Below are positions 1-4,851 of a stretch of DNA of 5,155 bases, in pieces; the stretch's first letter is position 1, and the number at the start of each line of letters is the position of its first letter. The notes below the pieces were generated by a model. The model worked only from the letters and a program-made list of their open reading frames with translations, was not told where the DNA came from and made no database searches. The DNA is taken from the NCBI GenBank assembly GCA_016781225.1, contig JADDQT010000163.1:1-5155 (forward strand), read 5' to 3'. The position numbers were made by a program, and so were the translations under genes. This stretch comes from Actinomycetota bacterium (lineage in GTDB: Bacteria; Actinomycetota; Acidimicrobiia; Acidimicrobiales; GCA-2861595).

Positions 1-554
1 GCATCGGCGCTCGGGCCTATTGGGCTCCCAGGCGGCTCCTCGTCACCGGAGCTGGGCCCGTCGGCCTCCTCGCCGCCTTGCTCGGCGCCCAGCGAGGCTT
101 GGAGGTGCACGTGCTTGATGTGGTCGGCGAAGGCGCCAAGCCCGACCTCGTCGCCGCCCTCGGCGCCACCTATCACACCGGCGGCACGGCCGAGGTGGCC
201 GCCTCCTCCGACGTGGTCATCGAGTGCACCGGCGCCGGCTCGGTGGTGCTAGAGGTGTTGTCGCACTCTGCACCCGACGGCATCGTCTGCCTCACGGGCG
301 TATCCTCAGGAGGACGGACCATACCGGTCGATCCCGGTCAGCTGGGCCGCACGCTGGTGCTTGAGAACGACGTCGTCTTCGGCACCGTGAACGCCAACCG
401 CCGTCACTGGCAGGCCGCCCTCGAGGCGCTGGGTCAGGCCGACCGGACCTGGCTCGAGGGTCTGGTCACCCGCCGGGAACCGCTGGAGCGCTGGGAGGCG
501 GCGCTCCAGCGTGAGCCCGACGACGTCAAGGTCGTGATCGAGCTCGGGGCCTGA
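1..554 (+). CDS. Glucose 1-dehydrogenase-like zinc-type alcohol dehydrogenase, C-terminal part (5' end outside window)
   Basis: The frame is open from base 3 to the TGA at 552-554, giving about 183 residues of a family that is usually about 340-360 long. The visible part is the nucleotide-binding Rossmann domain and C-terminal segment; the zinc-binding N-terminal half lies upstream. A beta strand (RLLVTGAGPVGLLAA) carries the GxGxxG dinucleotide motif at bases 48-65, and the second strand ends HVLD, with Asp at 117-119. The following pattern, with KPDLV and then LGATYH, and the ending RREPLERWEAAL...PDDVKVVIEL are typical of the glucose dehydrogenase C-terminal domain family, whose members oxidise glucose or related aldoses with NAD(P)+ in the cytoplasm. 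Substrate and cofactor preference cannot be fixed from this part. An internal TTG at 78 is not the true start, because the conserved Rossmann strand lies before it. The last 121 bases are shared antisense with the sigma-factor gene. Confidence 0.85.
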   Translation, partial: IGARAYWAPRRLLVTGAGPVGLLAALLGAQRGLEVHVLDVVGEGAKPDLVAALGATYHTGGTAEVAASSDVVIECTGAGSVVLEVLSHSAPDGIVCLTGVSSGGRTIPVDPGQLGRTLVLENDVVFGTVNANRRHWQAALEALGQADRTWLEGLVTRREPLERWEAALQREPDDVKVVIELGA

Positions 555-1390
555 CAGTCCGAATCGTCCTCACCTTCCCCAGCCAGCTTGACCATGGCCC
601 GCGCGAGGAGCCGTGAGACACGCGGCTGGGACATGCCCAGCTGTTCCGCGACCTCAGCTCTTGACAGCTCGTCGACGAACCGCAGCCCGACCACGCGCCG
701 CTCCACGGCGGAGAGGCGGCGAAGGAGCCGAGCCAGCACCAGTCGGTCGTCCGTCCTGCGAATGCCGCCGTCACCGTCAGCGCAGGACGTGGATGGAGAA
801 CCAGTCTGGGCGCCTGATGGAGCGTCAAGAGACAGGGCCCGGAAGCTCCTCCCCGCCCCGAGGGCCTCGCTTACCGCCGCCGTCGGGGCGCCAACTCGTG
901 TTGCGATCTCCTCTACCGAGGGCGCATGCCCAAGCTCCTGCTCGAGCAGCTCGGCGGTGTCTCTGCAGCAGAGGTAGAGCTCCTGGATGCCGCGAGGCAC
1001 GTGCAGGGACCAGGATCGGTCCCTCAGATGGCGCTTGAGCGCACCGATGATGGTTGGTGTGGCATAAGTGCTGAACCGGTTCCCGTGCGAAGGGTCGTAG
1101 CGCTCCACCGCCTTGATCAGCGCCAACTGAGCAACCTGGGTCAGGTCATCGAGTGCCTGCCCGTGCCTGGCGAACCTCGCTGCCAGGTGCCGGGCCAACC
1201 CGGCGTGAGCCTCGACGAGCTCGTTCCGTAGTCGACGGTCCCGGCTCCCGAAGTATTCGAGATGCTTCTCGGCCAGGTCGTCGAATGCGGCCACAGTGTG
1301 GCCGCGGGCAGTTTCACTGCGAGGGTGCCGCCTCTCGGCGGCGGGAGGTCGTGAATGGGACGTAGGGGCTGATGATCCATGCGGTGGCAT
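434..1390 (-). CDS. RNA polymerase sigma factor, SigB/SigF type (group 3 sigma-70)
   Basis: This 318-residue cytoplasmic protein directs RNA polymerase to alternative promoters. Region 2 spans about residues 58-128, including DDLTQVAQLALIKAVERYDP and the -10-recognition helix around FSTYATPTIIGALKRHLRD. Region 3 spans about 131-205 (VPRGIQEL, then SVEEIATRVGAP). Region 4 spans about 217-268, with the helix-turn-helix SRAEVAEQLGMSQPRVSRLL. This architecture matches the stress or sporulation sigma factors SigB/SigF rather than short ECF factors. The ATG at 1390 is chosen because GAGGG (1398-1402) lies 7 nt upstream. A GTG at 1294 (residue 33) sits nearer the conserved start (FDDLAEKHLEYF) but has no Shine-Dalgarno, so the first 32 residues may be a disordered extension. 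From about residue 272 the protein has a Ser/Arg-rich tail outside the sigma domains, mostly read antisense to the dehydrogenase gene. It is the last gene of a minus-strand series, 90 bp after the small lipoprotein gene. No anti-sigma or anti-anti-sigma gene is adjacent inside the window. Confidence 0.93.
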   Translation of the reverse strand: MPPHGSSAPTSHSRPPAAERRHPRSETARGHTVAAFDDLAEKHLEYFGSRDRRLRNELVEAHAGLARHLAARFARHGQALDDLTQVAQLALIKAVERYDPSHGNRFSTYATPTIIGALKRHLRDRSWSLHVPRGIQELYLCCRDTAELLEQELGHAPSVEEIATRVGAPTAAVSEALGAGRSFRALSLDAPSGAQTGSPSTSCADGDGGIRRTDDRLVLARLLRRLSAVERRVVGLRFVDELSRAEVAEQLGMSQPRVSRLLARAMVKLAGEGEDDSDCQAPSSITTLTSSGSRWSAASQRSSGSRRVTRPSSQVRSA

Positions 1391-1480
1391 GGACCCACCC
1401 TCGCATCCTCATCTGACGAATCACCGGTCACTTCGTTTGCGACCTCGTGACGATCTCTGTCCTACCGTCCTCGTGGCGGT
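1391..1480 (-). other. Short gap upstream of the sigma-factor gene
   Basis: These 90 bases separate the stop of the small lipoprotein gene from the ATG of the sigma factor. The only clear signal is the sigma-factor ribosome binding site GAGGG at 1398-1402. I see no convincing -35/-10 pair and no strong terminator hairpin. The sigma gene could therefore be read through from the HtrA/lipoprotein genes or use a promoter I cannot recognise, for example an autoregulatory one. Confidence 0.4.
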
Positions 1481-1855
1481 TCATCGCTGACTGGCGGGCT
1501 CGAGCTCAGGATGCACTCTGAAGGCCTGCTCGCAGAGGCGGCCCCGTTGGAGGTCCTCACGCCTGGAGCTGGCGCACAGCCCGGCCAGAACCTCAACGCT
1601 GTCTCGTCCCTCAAGAGCCCCAGGGTGCGCTTTGGCCGCGACCCGCCAGTCGGCGATGTGCTCGCACCGAAAGAGGGCCCTGTCGAGGCCAACTCCGGGC
1701 TCGCGGCGCTCGGCGACACGGGCGAACGCCTCCATGCAGCGATCGAAAGCGGCCTCCCCCTCCTTGCCTGCATCACCGCAGCCGGCCAACAAGCCAGCGA
1801 AGGCTGCGGCGAGCATCGTCAGGTCAACGAGCGCAGACGGGCGCCGGTGCCCCAC
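1481..1855 (-). CDS. Small predicted lipoprotein with four further cysteines, unknown function
   Basis: This 124-residue product has a lipoprotein signal peptide: a basic start (HRR, residues 3-5), a hydrophobic stretch from about 14 to 25 (MLAAAFAGLLAG) and the lipobox LAGC with the lipidated Cys at 26. The mature part is soluble and charged, with Cys at 40, 64, 94 and 108. Short recognisable elements are FDRC, LFRCEHIADW and AHPGALEG. Four cysteines in an exported domain of about 98 residues suggest two disulfides. I do not recognise the family. The start is a GTG at 1855; an in-frame TGA seven codons earlier leaves no room for a longer start with a clear initiation codon, and no good Shine-Dalgarno is visible. 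An internal ATG at residue 14 would remove the basic n-region, so it is less likely. The gene lies 62 bp downstream of the HtrA-like gene on the same strand and is probably co-transcribed with it. Confidence 0.72.
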   Translation of the reverse strand: MGHRRPSALVDLTMLAAAFAGLLAGCGDAGKEGEAAFDRCMEAFARVAERREPGVGLDRALFRCEHIADWRVAAKAHPGALEGRDSVEVLAGLCASSRREDLQRGRLCEQAFRVHPELEPASQR

Positions 1856-1917
1856 ACTGCGAGCCCAAGGGACAGCTCAGCCCTCCCTCGGACAGGCATC
1901 CGGACCTACGACGACGG

Positions 1918-3015
1918 TCATCGGCTGCGGCGCTCCTCCAACCTGACCTTGAGCGTCTGCTCCTGGCCTTGGCGGAACACGACAACTTCGACTTCCTGGC
2001 CCGGTTCGAGGCCCCTCAGGCGACCGAGGAGCTGCTCGACGCCCTCCAGCTTCTGTCCAGCGAAGGAGATGATGAGGTCCCCGGCCCTCAAGCCGGCGCG
2101 GCTGGCGGGGCTGTCGTCGTTGACCGCCAGCACCACGACGCCCTCTCGACGCTGCAGGCCCAGCGTGGTGGCGATCCGATCCGTCAAAGGCCCGGGCGTG
2201 ATGCCCAGGAAGGCATAGCGCACTCGTCCCTTCTCGAGAAGCTGGGTGACCACGTCGGTCACCGTTACTGCGGGAATGGCGAAGCCTATGGACACCGCTC
2301 CCACCGTCTGTGGCGGCAGGTAGGCGACGTTGATCCCGATCACGGTGCCGTCGCCGTTCAGGAGAGGTCCGCCAGAGTTGCCGGGCGAGATCGCGGCGTC
2401 AGTCTGGATGAGATCGACCAAGGCGGGTGTCGCCGCTGCCGATCCCGGTATGCCCCTCCCCAGGCCGGAGACCACCCCGGCTGTGACGGAGTTCTCGAAG
2501 CCGAGTGGGTTGCCCATGGCCACGGCCAGCTCACCGACGACGGGAAGTCGATCGGAGAACCTGGCAGCGGGAAGACCCTTCCGCTCGGGTCGCAGCACCG
2601 CTAGGTCACTCCTCGGATCGGCAGTGACGACGGCGGCGGGGCCGCGCTGGCCGTCGGCGAACGCCACCTCCACAGTTGTTGCGCCGGCTACGACGTGCTC
2701 ATTGGTCACGATCAGTCCATCGCTGCCGTACACCACGCCGCTTCCCTCGCCTCGCCGTCCATTGCTGCCGCGGGTAAGCACTGCGACAACCGAAGGTTGG
2801 AGCTCGCGGACCACGTTGGGCACGGCCTCGAGACCCAACGAGGCAGTCGGCGTACGAGGAGGTGACAGGTCGGATGGGGCCGGCTGCGCTTGCTTGTAGA
2901 CAGGCTTCTCGTCATCGCTGCAGGCGGCAAGGGAGCCGCCGAGAAGGGCGAGAACAACCAGCAGAGCCGTCCACATCTTCGCCCCCTGCAGGCCTACGCG
3001 TGCCGCCGCATTCAT
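1918..3015 (-). CDS. HtrA/DegP-like serine protease (trypsin domain plus one PDZ), predicted lipoprotein
   Basis: This 365-residue S1C-type protease probably degrades or processes misfolded proteins outside the membrane. It starts with a signal peptide ending SLAAC (lipidated Cys at 32), followed by a Pro-rich linker (about 33-60). The protease domain covers about 64-260 with the complete triad: His107 in TNEHVV, Asp137 in SDLAV and Ser214 in GNSGGP. A single PDZ domain covers about 268-357 (FLGITPG, then SPASRAGLRAGDLI), which normally binds C-terminal peptides. Most actinobacterial HtrA proteins are held by a transmembrane helix; a lipid anchor is the variation here. Two starts are possible. 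The ATG at 3015 gives a basic n-region (R6, K13) and overlaps the upstream ORF by ATGA. The ATG at 2976 (residue 14) has a strong AGGGGG 5 nt upstream (2982-2987) but leaves no positive charge before the hydrophobic core. I keep 3015. The small lipoprotein gene and then the sigma gene follow downstream. Confidence 0.92.
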   Translation of the reverse strand: MNAAARVGLQGAKMWTALLVVLALLGGSLAACSDDEKPVYKQAQPAPSDLSPPRTPTASLGLEAVPNVVRELQPSVVAVLTRGSNGRRGEGSGVVYGSDGLIVTNEHVVAGATTVEVAFADGQRGPAAVVTADPRSDLAVLRPERKGLPAARFSDRLPVVGELAVAMGNPLGFENSVTAGVVSGLGRGIPGSAAATPALVDLIQTDAAISPGNSGGPLLNGDGTVIGINVAYLPPQTVGAVSIGFAIPAVTVTDVVTQLLEKGRVRYAFLGITPGPLTDRIATTLGLQRREGVVVLAVNDDSPASRAGLRAGDLIISFAGQKLEGVEQLLGRLRGLEPGQEVEVVVFRQGQEQTLKVRLEERRSR

Positions 3016-3185
3016 GGCTGAGCCCGACGGGGAGGCCTCGGGGCCCGGATCCGTGCAGGAACAACCAGTCGCTTCGGGATGGCGAAGTAGCCACGGTCAG
3101 AGAAAAACTCGGCTGCGATCGATCGTCTTTCCTGTTCCTGGCGGGCCAGCTTCAGGAGCCGTCCTATGAGCGTGCTTAGGTTCAC
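3012..3185 (-). CDS. Possible small basic protein coupled to the HtrA-like gene, unknown function
   Basis: Starting at the GTG at 3185 this ORF encodes 57 residues. AGGA (3193-3196) lies 7 nt upstream, which favours this start over an upstream GTG at 3218 (68 residues) that has no Shine-Dalgarno. The N-terminal half looks like an amphipathic helix (STLIGRLLKLARQEQERR). It is followed by AAEFFSDRGYFAIPKRLVVP and a very basic Pro/Arg-rich tail. There is no signal peptide or known domain. Its TGA overlaps the ATG of the protease gene (ATGA, 3012-3015), a common mark of translational coupling, so it could also act simply as a leader ORF for the protease. It is short and lacks a recognised family, so it may be spurious. 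Confidence 0.4.
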   Translation of the reverse strand: MNLSTLIGRLLKLARQEQERRSIAAEFFSDRGYFAIPKRLVVPARIRAPRPPRRAQP

Positions 3186-3229
3186 GACACCGTCCTGCCC
3201 CCGTAGGGGAACGATCACGCGAAGGGCTG

Positions 3230-3260
3230 ATTACAAAGCCATGACATTGCGACCGGGCAA
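3230..3260 (-). promoter_or_regulatory. Candidate promoter for the HtrA-like gene block
   Basis: On the minus strand TGTAAT (complement of 3230-3235) resembles a -10 box with one mismatch. TTGCCC (complement of 3255-3260) could be a -35, but the 19-nt spacing is long. The position is suitable, about 45 nt before the GTG at 3185, and this is one of the few relatively AT-rich spots in the window. It is a weak match by eye only. Confidence 0.2.
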
Positions 3261-3398
3261 CGCTCCTCAGCCGCGATGGCTTGGCCGTTTGCACATCGTC
3301 ATCCAACCGAAACTCAACCACCGCAGGTTTGTCGCACAGGGCTGCAAGGTTGAGGCGCCCATCGAACCGCCGAGACTCGAACGTCGAGCAAGCACATG

Positions 3399-3404
3399 AG
3401 AGGA
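3399..3404 (+). promoter_or_regulatory. Ribosome binding site of the 51-residue protein gene
   Basis: AGAGGA lies 5 nt before the ATG at 3410. It decides the start of the small gene, since the same frame is open further upstream (to 3281 and beyond) without another start of this quality. Confidence 0.65.
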
Positions 3405-3409
3405 CAGAC

Positions 3410-3565
3410 ATGGGGTCCGCCAAAGAGCAGAAGGAAGGTGCGGCGGACATGGGTGAAGCCAACGTCGAGAGTCTTGGGGACGAAGCAATGGCCGACGCCG
3501 AGATGCGCGCCAGGGCGACCGTGGAGCAGGAGCGCCGTGAGCGGGCGGCGCAGGCGTTGACCTGA
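3410..3565 (+). CDS. Small charged hydrophilic protein (51 aa), unknown function
   Basis: The ATG at 3410 follows a good Shine-Dalgarno, and the ORF ends with TGA at 3563-3565. The product is almost entirely Ala, Glu, Asp, Arg and Lys, with no Cys, Trp, Phe or Tyr and no hydrophobic segment. It begins MGSAKEQKEGAADMGEAN and its second half (ADAEMRARATVEQERRERAAQAL) should form a charged helix. It is probably cytoplasmic and either disordered or a single helix or coiled coil. I recognise no family. The lipoprotein gene at 3580 starts 14 bp later on the same strand, so the two are probably one transcription unit. The ribosome binding site and tight spacing support a real gene; low complexity keeps confidence moderate. 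Confidence 0.6.
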   Translation: MGSAKEQKEGAADMGEANVESLGDEAMADAEMRARATVEQERRERAAQALT

Positions 3566-3579
3566 GCGGGGTTCGGGCC

Positions 3580-4263
3580 GTGTGGAGACGCTGGTCGTCG
3601 CCTGCGTTGGCCCGTGGTTGTCTGTTGGCCGTGTCGGTGGCCTTGTCTGCCTGCGAAAGCGGGGTAGAGCCAAGCACGGCACGAGGAGACCGAGCCGGGC
3701 CGGCCACGACCCTGGCCACGAGCCCGCCGCCGAGCACCGTCCCGACTGACGGCGGCGGTTCCGACGCGTCTGGCGACATGGCCGGCACTACCTCGACGAC
3801 TGTGGGCGGGCTGCGCGGAGCGTCCGCCTCACCGGTCTCGACACCGGCCACGGCTGAGCGGTCCTACCTTCGTGCGGTGCGCTCGGCGCGGCATGCGGAC
3901 CATGACCGAGTGGTGTTCGAGTTCGAAGGCGGCCTTCCGGGTTATCGGGTCAGCTACGTCGATCCACCGCTGTTCGAGGATGGCTCTGGTCGGCCCGTCA
4001 AGGTGGATGGCTCCGCGGTGCTGGAGGTCCGCATGGAGCGTGCAGCCAGCGCCCGCATATCCGGTGACAGGGTGGTTCTCACGTATCGGGGTCCCTCCCG
4101 CCTCCGGCGACCGGACATGCCCGCAGTCGTGGAGGTCGTGGAAGTCGGTGACTTCGAGGCTGTGCTCCGATGGGCGATCGGCAGCCGAGGCCTCGTGCCG
4201 TTCAAGGTGACCACGTTCACCGGCCCGAGCCGCCTGGTGGTGGATCTCGAGCATCCGCGCTGA
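3580..4263 (+). CDS. AMIN-like domain lipoprotein
   Basis: This 227-residue product starts at a GTG (3580) with n-region WRRW, a hydrophobic stretch from about 14 to 24 and a lipobox ALSAC (lipidated Cys at 25). A Ser/Thr/Pro/Gly-rich linker covers about 30-92 and probably spans the cell wall. The folded domain covers about 95-227: RAVRSARHADHDRVVFEFEG, then GYRVSYVD, LTYRGP, and the ending VPFKVTTFTGPSRLVVDLEH. This pattern matches the AMIN-like domain of actinobacterial exported proteins, a relative of the AMIN domain that targets amidases and secretins to the envelope, probably through peptidoglycan. No catalytic domain is attached, so a binding or sensing role is inferred. The start has only a weak GGGG-type ribosome binding site, so its translation may depend on the upstream small gene. 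The gene converges on the GerMN lipoprotein gene with 15 bp between the stops. Confidence 0.85.
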   Translation: MWRRWSSPALARGCLLAVSVALSACESGVEPSTARGDRAGPATTLATSPPPSTVPTDGGGSDASGDMAGTTSTTVGGLRGASASPVSTPATAERSYLRAVRSARHADHDRVVFEFEGGLPGYRVSYVDPPLFEDGSGRPVKVDGSAVLEVRMERAASARISGDRVVLTYRGPSRLRRPDMPAVVEVVEVGDFEAVLRWAIGSRGLVPFKVTTFTGPSRLVVDLEHPR

Positions 4264-4264
4264 G

Positions 4265-4280
4265 GAGGGCGCGAGCCCTC
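4265..4280. terminator. Hairpin between convergent genes, possible bidirectional terminator
   Basis: GAGGGC-GCGA-GCCCTC forms a perfect 6-bp GC-rich stem with a GCGA (GNRA) tetraloop. It lies just after the AMIN-like stop codon and overlaps the stop of the GerMN gene. Being symmetrical it can form in either transcript. No U-run follows on either strand, so it would be a non-canonical terminator or a 3'-end-stabilising element. Confidence 0.45.
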
Positions 4281-4296
4281 AACCCGGCGCGAGCCC
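4268..4296. repeat. Two 11-bp direct repeats at the convergent junction
   Basis: GGCGCGAGCCC occurs at 4268-4278 and again at 4286-4296. The first copy overlaps the hairpin and the second lies in the last codons of the GerMN gene. It may be a small local duplication; it is too short to imply a function. Confidence 0.5.
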
Positions 4297-4851
4297 GGCG
4301 AAGTCCGACCGCGTGAGCGGTCGGCTGGTCAGCGTGCCCTCCTCGGTGGGCACCTCAACCGCCCTGCCGTCCACTAGCAGCTGCAGGCCGATGACCCCCG
4401 GAAGCTGGGTGCAGGCGTAAACGAGTTGGCCCACGGCCGGCACCTGGTCCTCGCCCTCGACCCCCCTGAACGGTGTGCTGAGGTCGATCCGGGCTACCCC
4501 CTCTCGCACACTCACGCTGATCACCCGCGTTTGTGGCCTGATGGCGCTGCGCAGCCCGTTCGCCGCCTCAGCCGGGGTGGGACCGGCCACCAGCTCATCG
4601 AGCAGCCCCTCGATCGTCACCGGTCCTCTCACCTGGCGGGCCACGGCTGTGAGCCGCTCACCACGGACGAAGAAGACCTGTACCGGAGCCCCTGCGGCTG
4701 GCCCCGGTCCTGTTGACGGTGCAGTAGAGGGCACCAGGATGTCGAACGGCACGTCGTCACGGGGGATGGTCCGTGGGCGCTCATCGACCGGAACACCGCA
4801 GGCCACGAGGAGGAAAGCGCTCGAGGCGGCAAGGAGGCCCCGGGCCCTCAT
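4279..4851 (-). CDS. GerMN-domain lipoprotein, partner of the histidine kinase
   Basis: This 190-residue product has a lipoprotein signal peptide (MRARG, hydrophobic to about 17, LVAC with the lipidated Cys at 18) and a Pro/Thr-rich linker to about 55. The GerMN domain covers about 57-168: QVFFVRGERL, LLDELVAGPTPAE, then VARIDLSTPF and QLVYACTQLPGV, ending in LQLLVDGRAVEVP. This domain occurs in Bacillus GerM, which acts in sporulation and germination, and in actinobacterial LpqB, which is encoded after the kinase gene mtrB and affects its signalling. Unlike LpqB (about 580 residues) it has no C-terminal propeller domain. Its ATG (4849-4851) overlaps the kinase stop as ATGA, and the upstream Shine-Dalgarno is weak, so translation is probably coupled to the kinase. 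A surface-exposed role modulating the kinase or wall hydrolysis is inferred. Confidence 0.88.
   Translation of the reverse strand: MRARGLLAASSAFLLVACGVPVDERPRTIPRDDVPFDILVPSTAPSTGPGPAAGAPVQVFFVRGERLTAVARQVRGPVTIEGLLDELVAGPTPAEAANGLRSAIRPQTRVISVSVREGVARIDLSTPFRGVEGEDQVPAVGQLVYACTQLPGVIGLQLLVDGRAVEVPTEEGTLTSRPLTRSDFAGLAPG

Larger units (their letters stand above)
3219..3409. other. Divergent intergenic region
   Basis: This region lies between the minus-strand HtrA block and the plus-strand pair starting at 3410, so it should hold promoters for both directions. It is visibly less GC-rich than the flanking genes. A minus-strand frame stays open across it but has weak third-position GC bias and no recognisable domain. 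Small inverted repeats occur, for example CTCGA-ACG-TCGAG close to the 3410 gene and GGCT/AGCC around 3225-3240. I could not identify a tRNA, riboswitch or operator with confidence. Confidence 0.4.

Noticed and set aside
588..1038. Plus-strand frames opposite the sigma factor
   Set aside because: They are antisense to a clear sigma-70 gene, with low-complexity Arg/Ser/Pro composition and no domain.
1511..2218. Long plus-strand open frame of 235 codons opposite the small lipoprotein and the 3' part of the HtrA-like gene
   Set aside because: It has no recognisable domain, reads as Arg/Ser/Pro-rich text typical of antisense frames in GC-rich DNA, and lies opposite well-supported genes.
3240..3345. 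Loose resemblance to a cyclic di-GMP-I riboswitch on the minus strand (ACAAACC, GTGCAAACGGCC and GTTGCCCGG pieces)
   Set aside because: The pieces do not align to the GEMM consensus with correct spacing or pairing; they are only suggestive by eye.
3365..3392. tRNA T-arm-like sequence (minus strand GTTCGAGTCTCGGC)
   Set aside because: The bases flanking the TTCGAGT loop cannot form the 5-bp T stem, and no acceptor, D or anticodon arms are found at the right distances.
3267..3851. Minus-strand frame of 194 codons over the 51-residue gene and the start of the AMIN-like gene
   Set aside because: It is a Pro/Arg/Ser-rich shadow with no domain, opposite two genes supported by a ribosome binding site and a lipobox.
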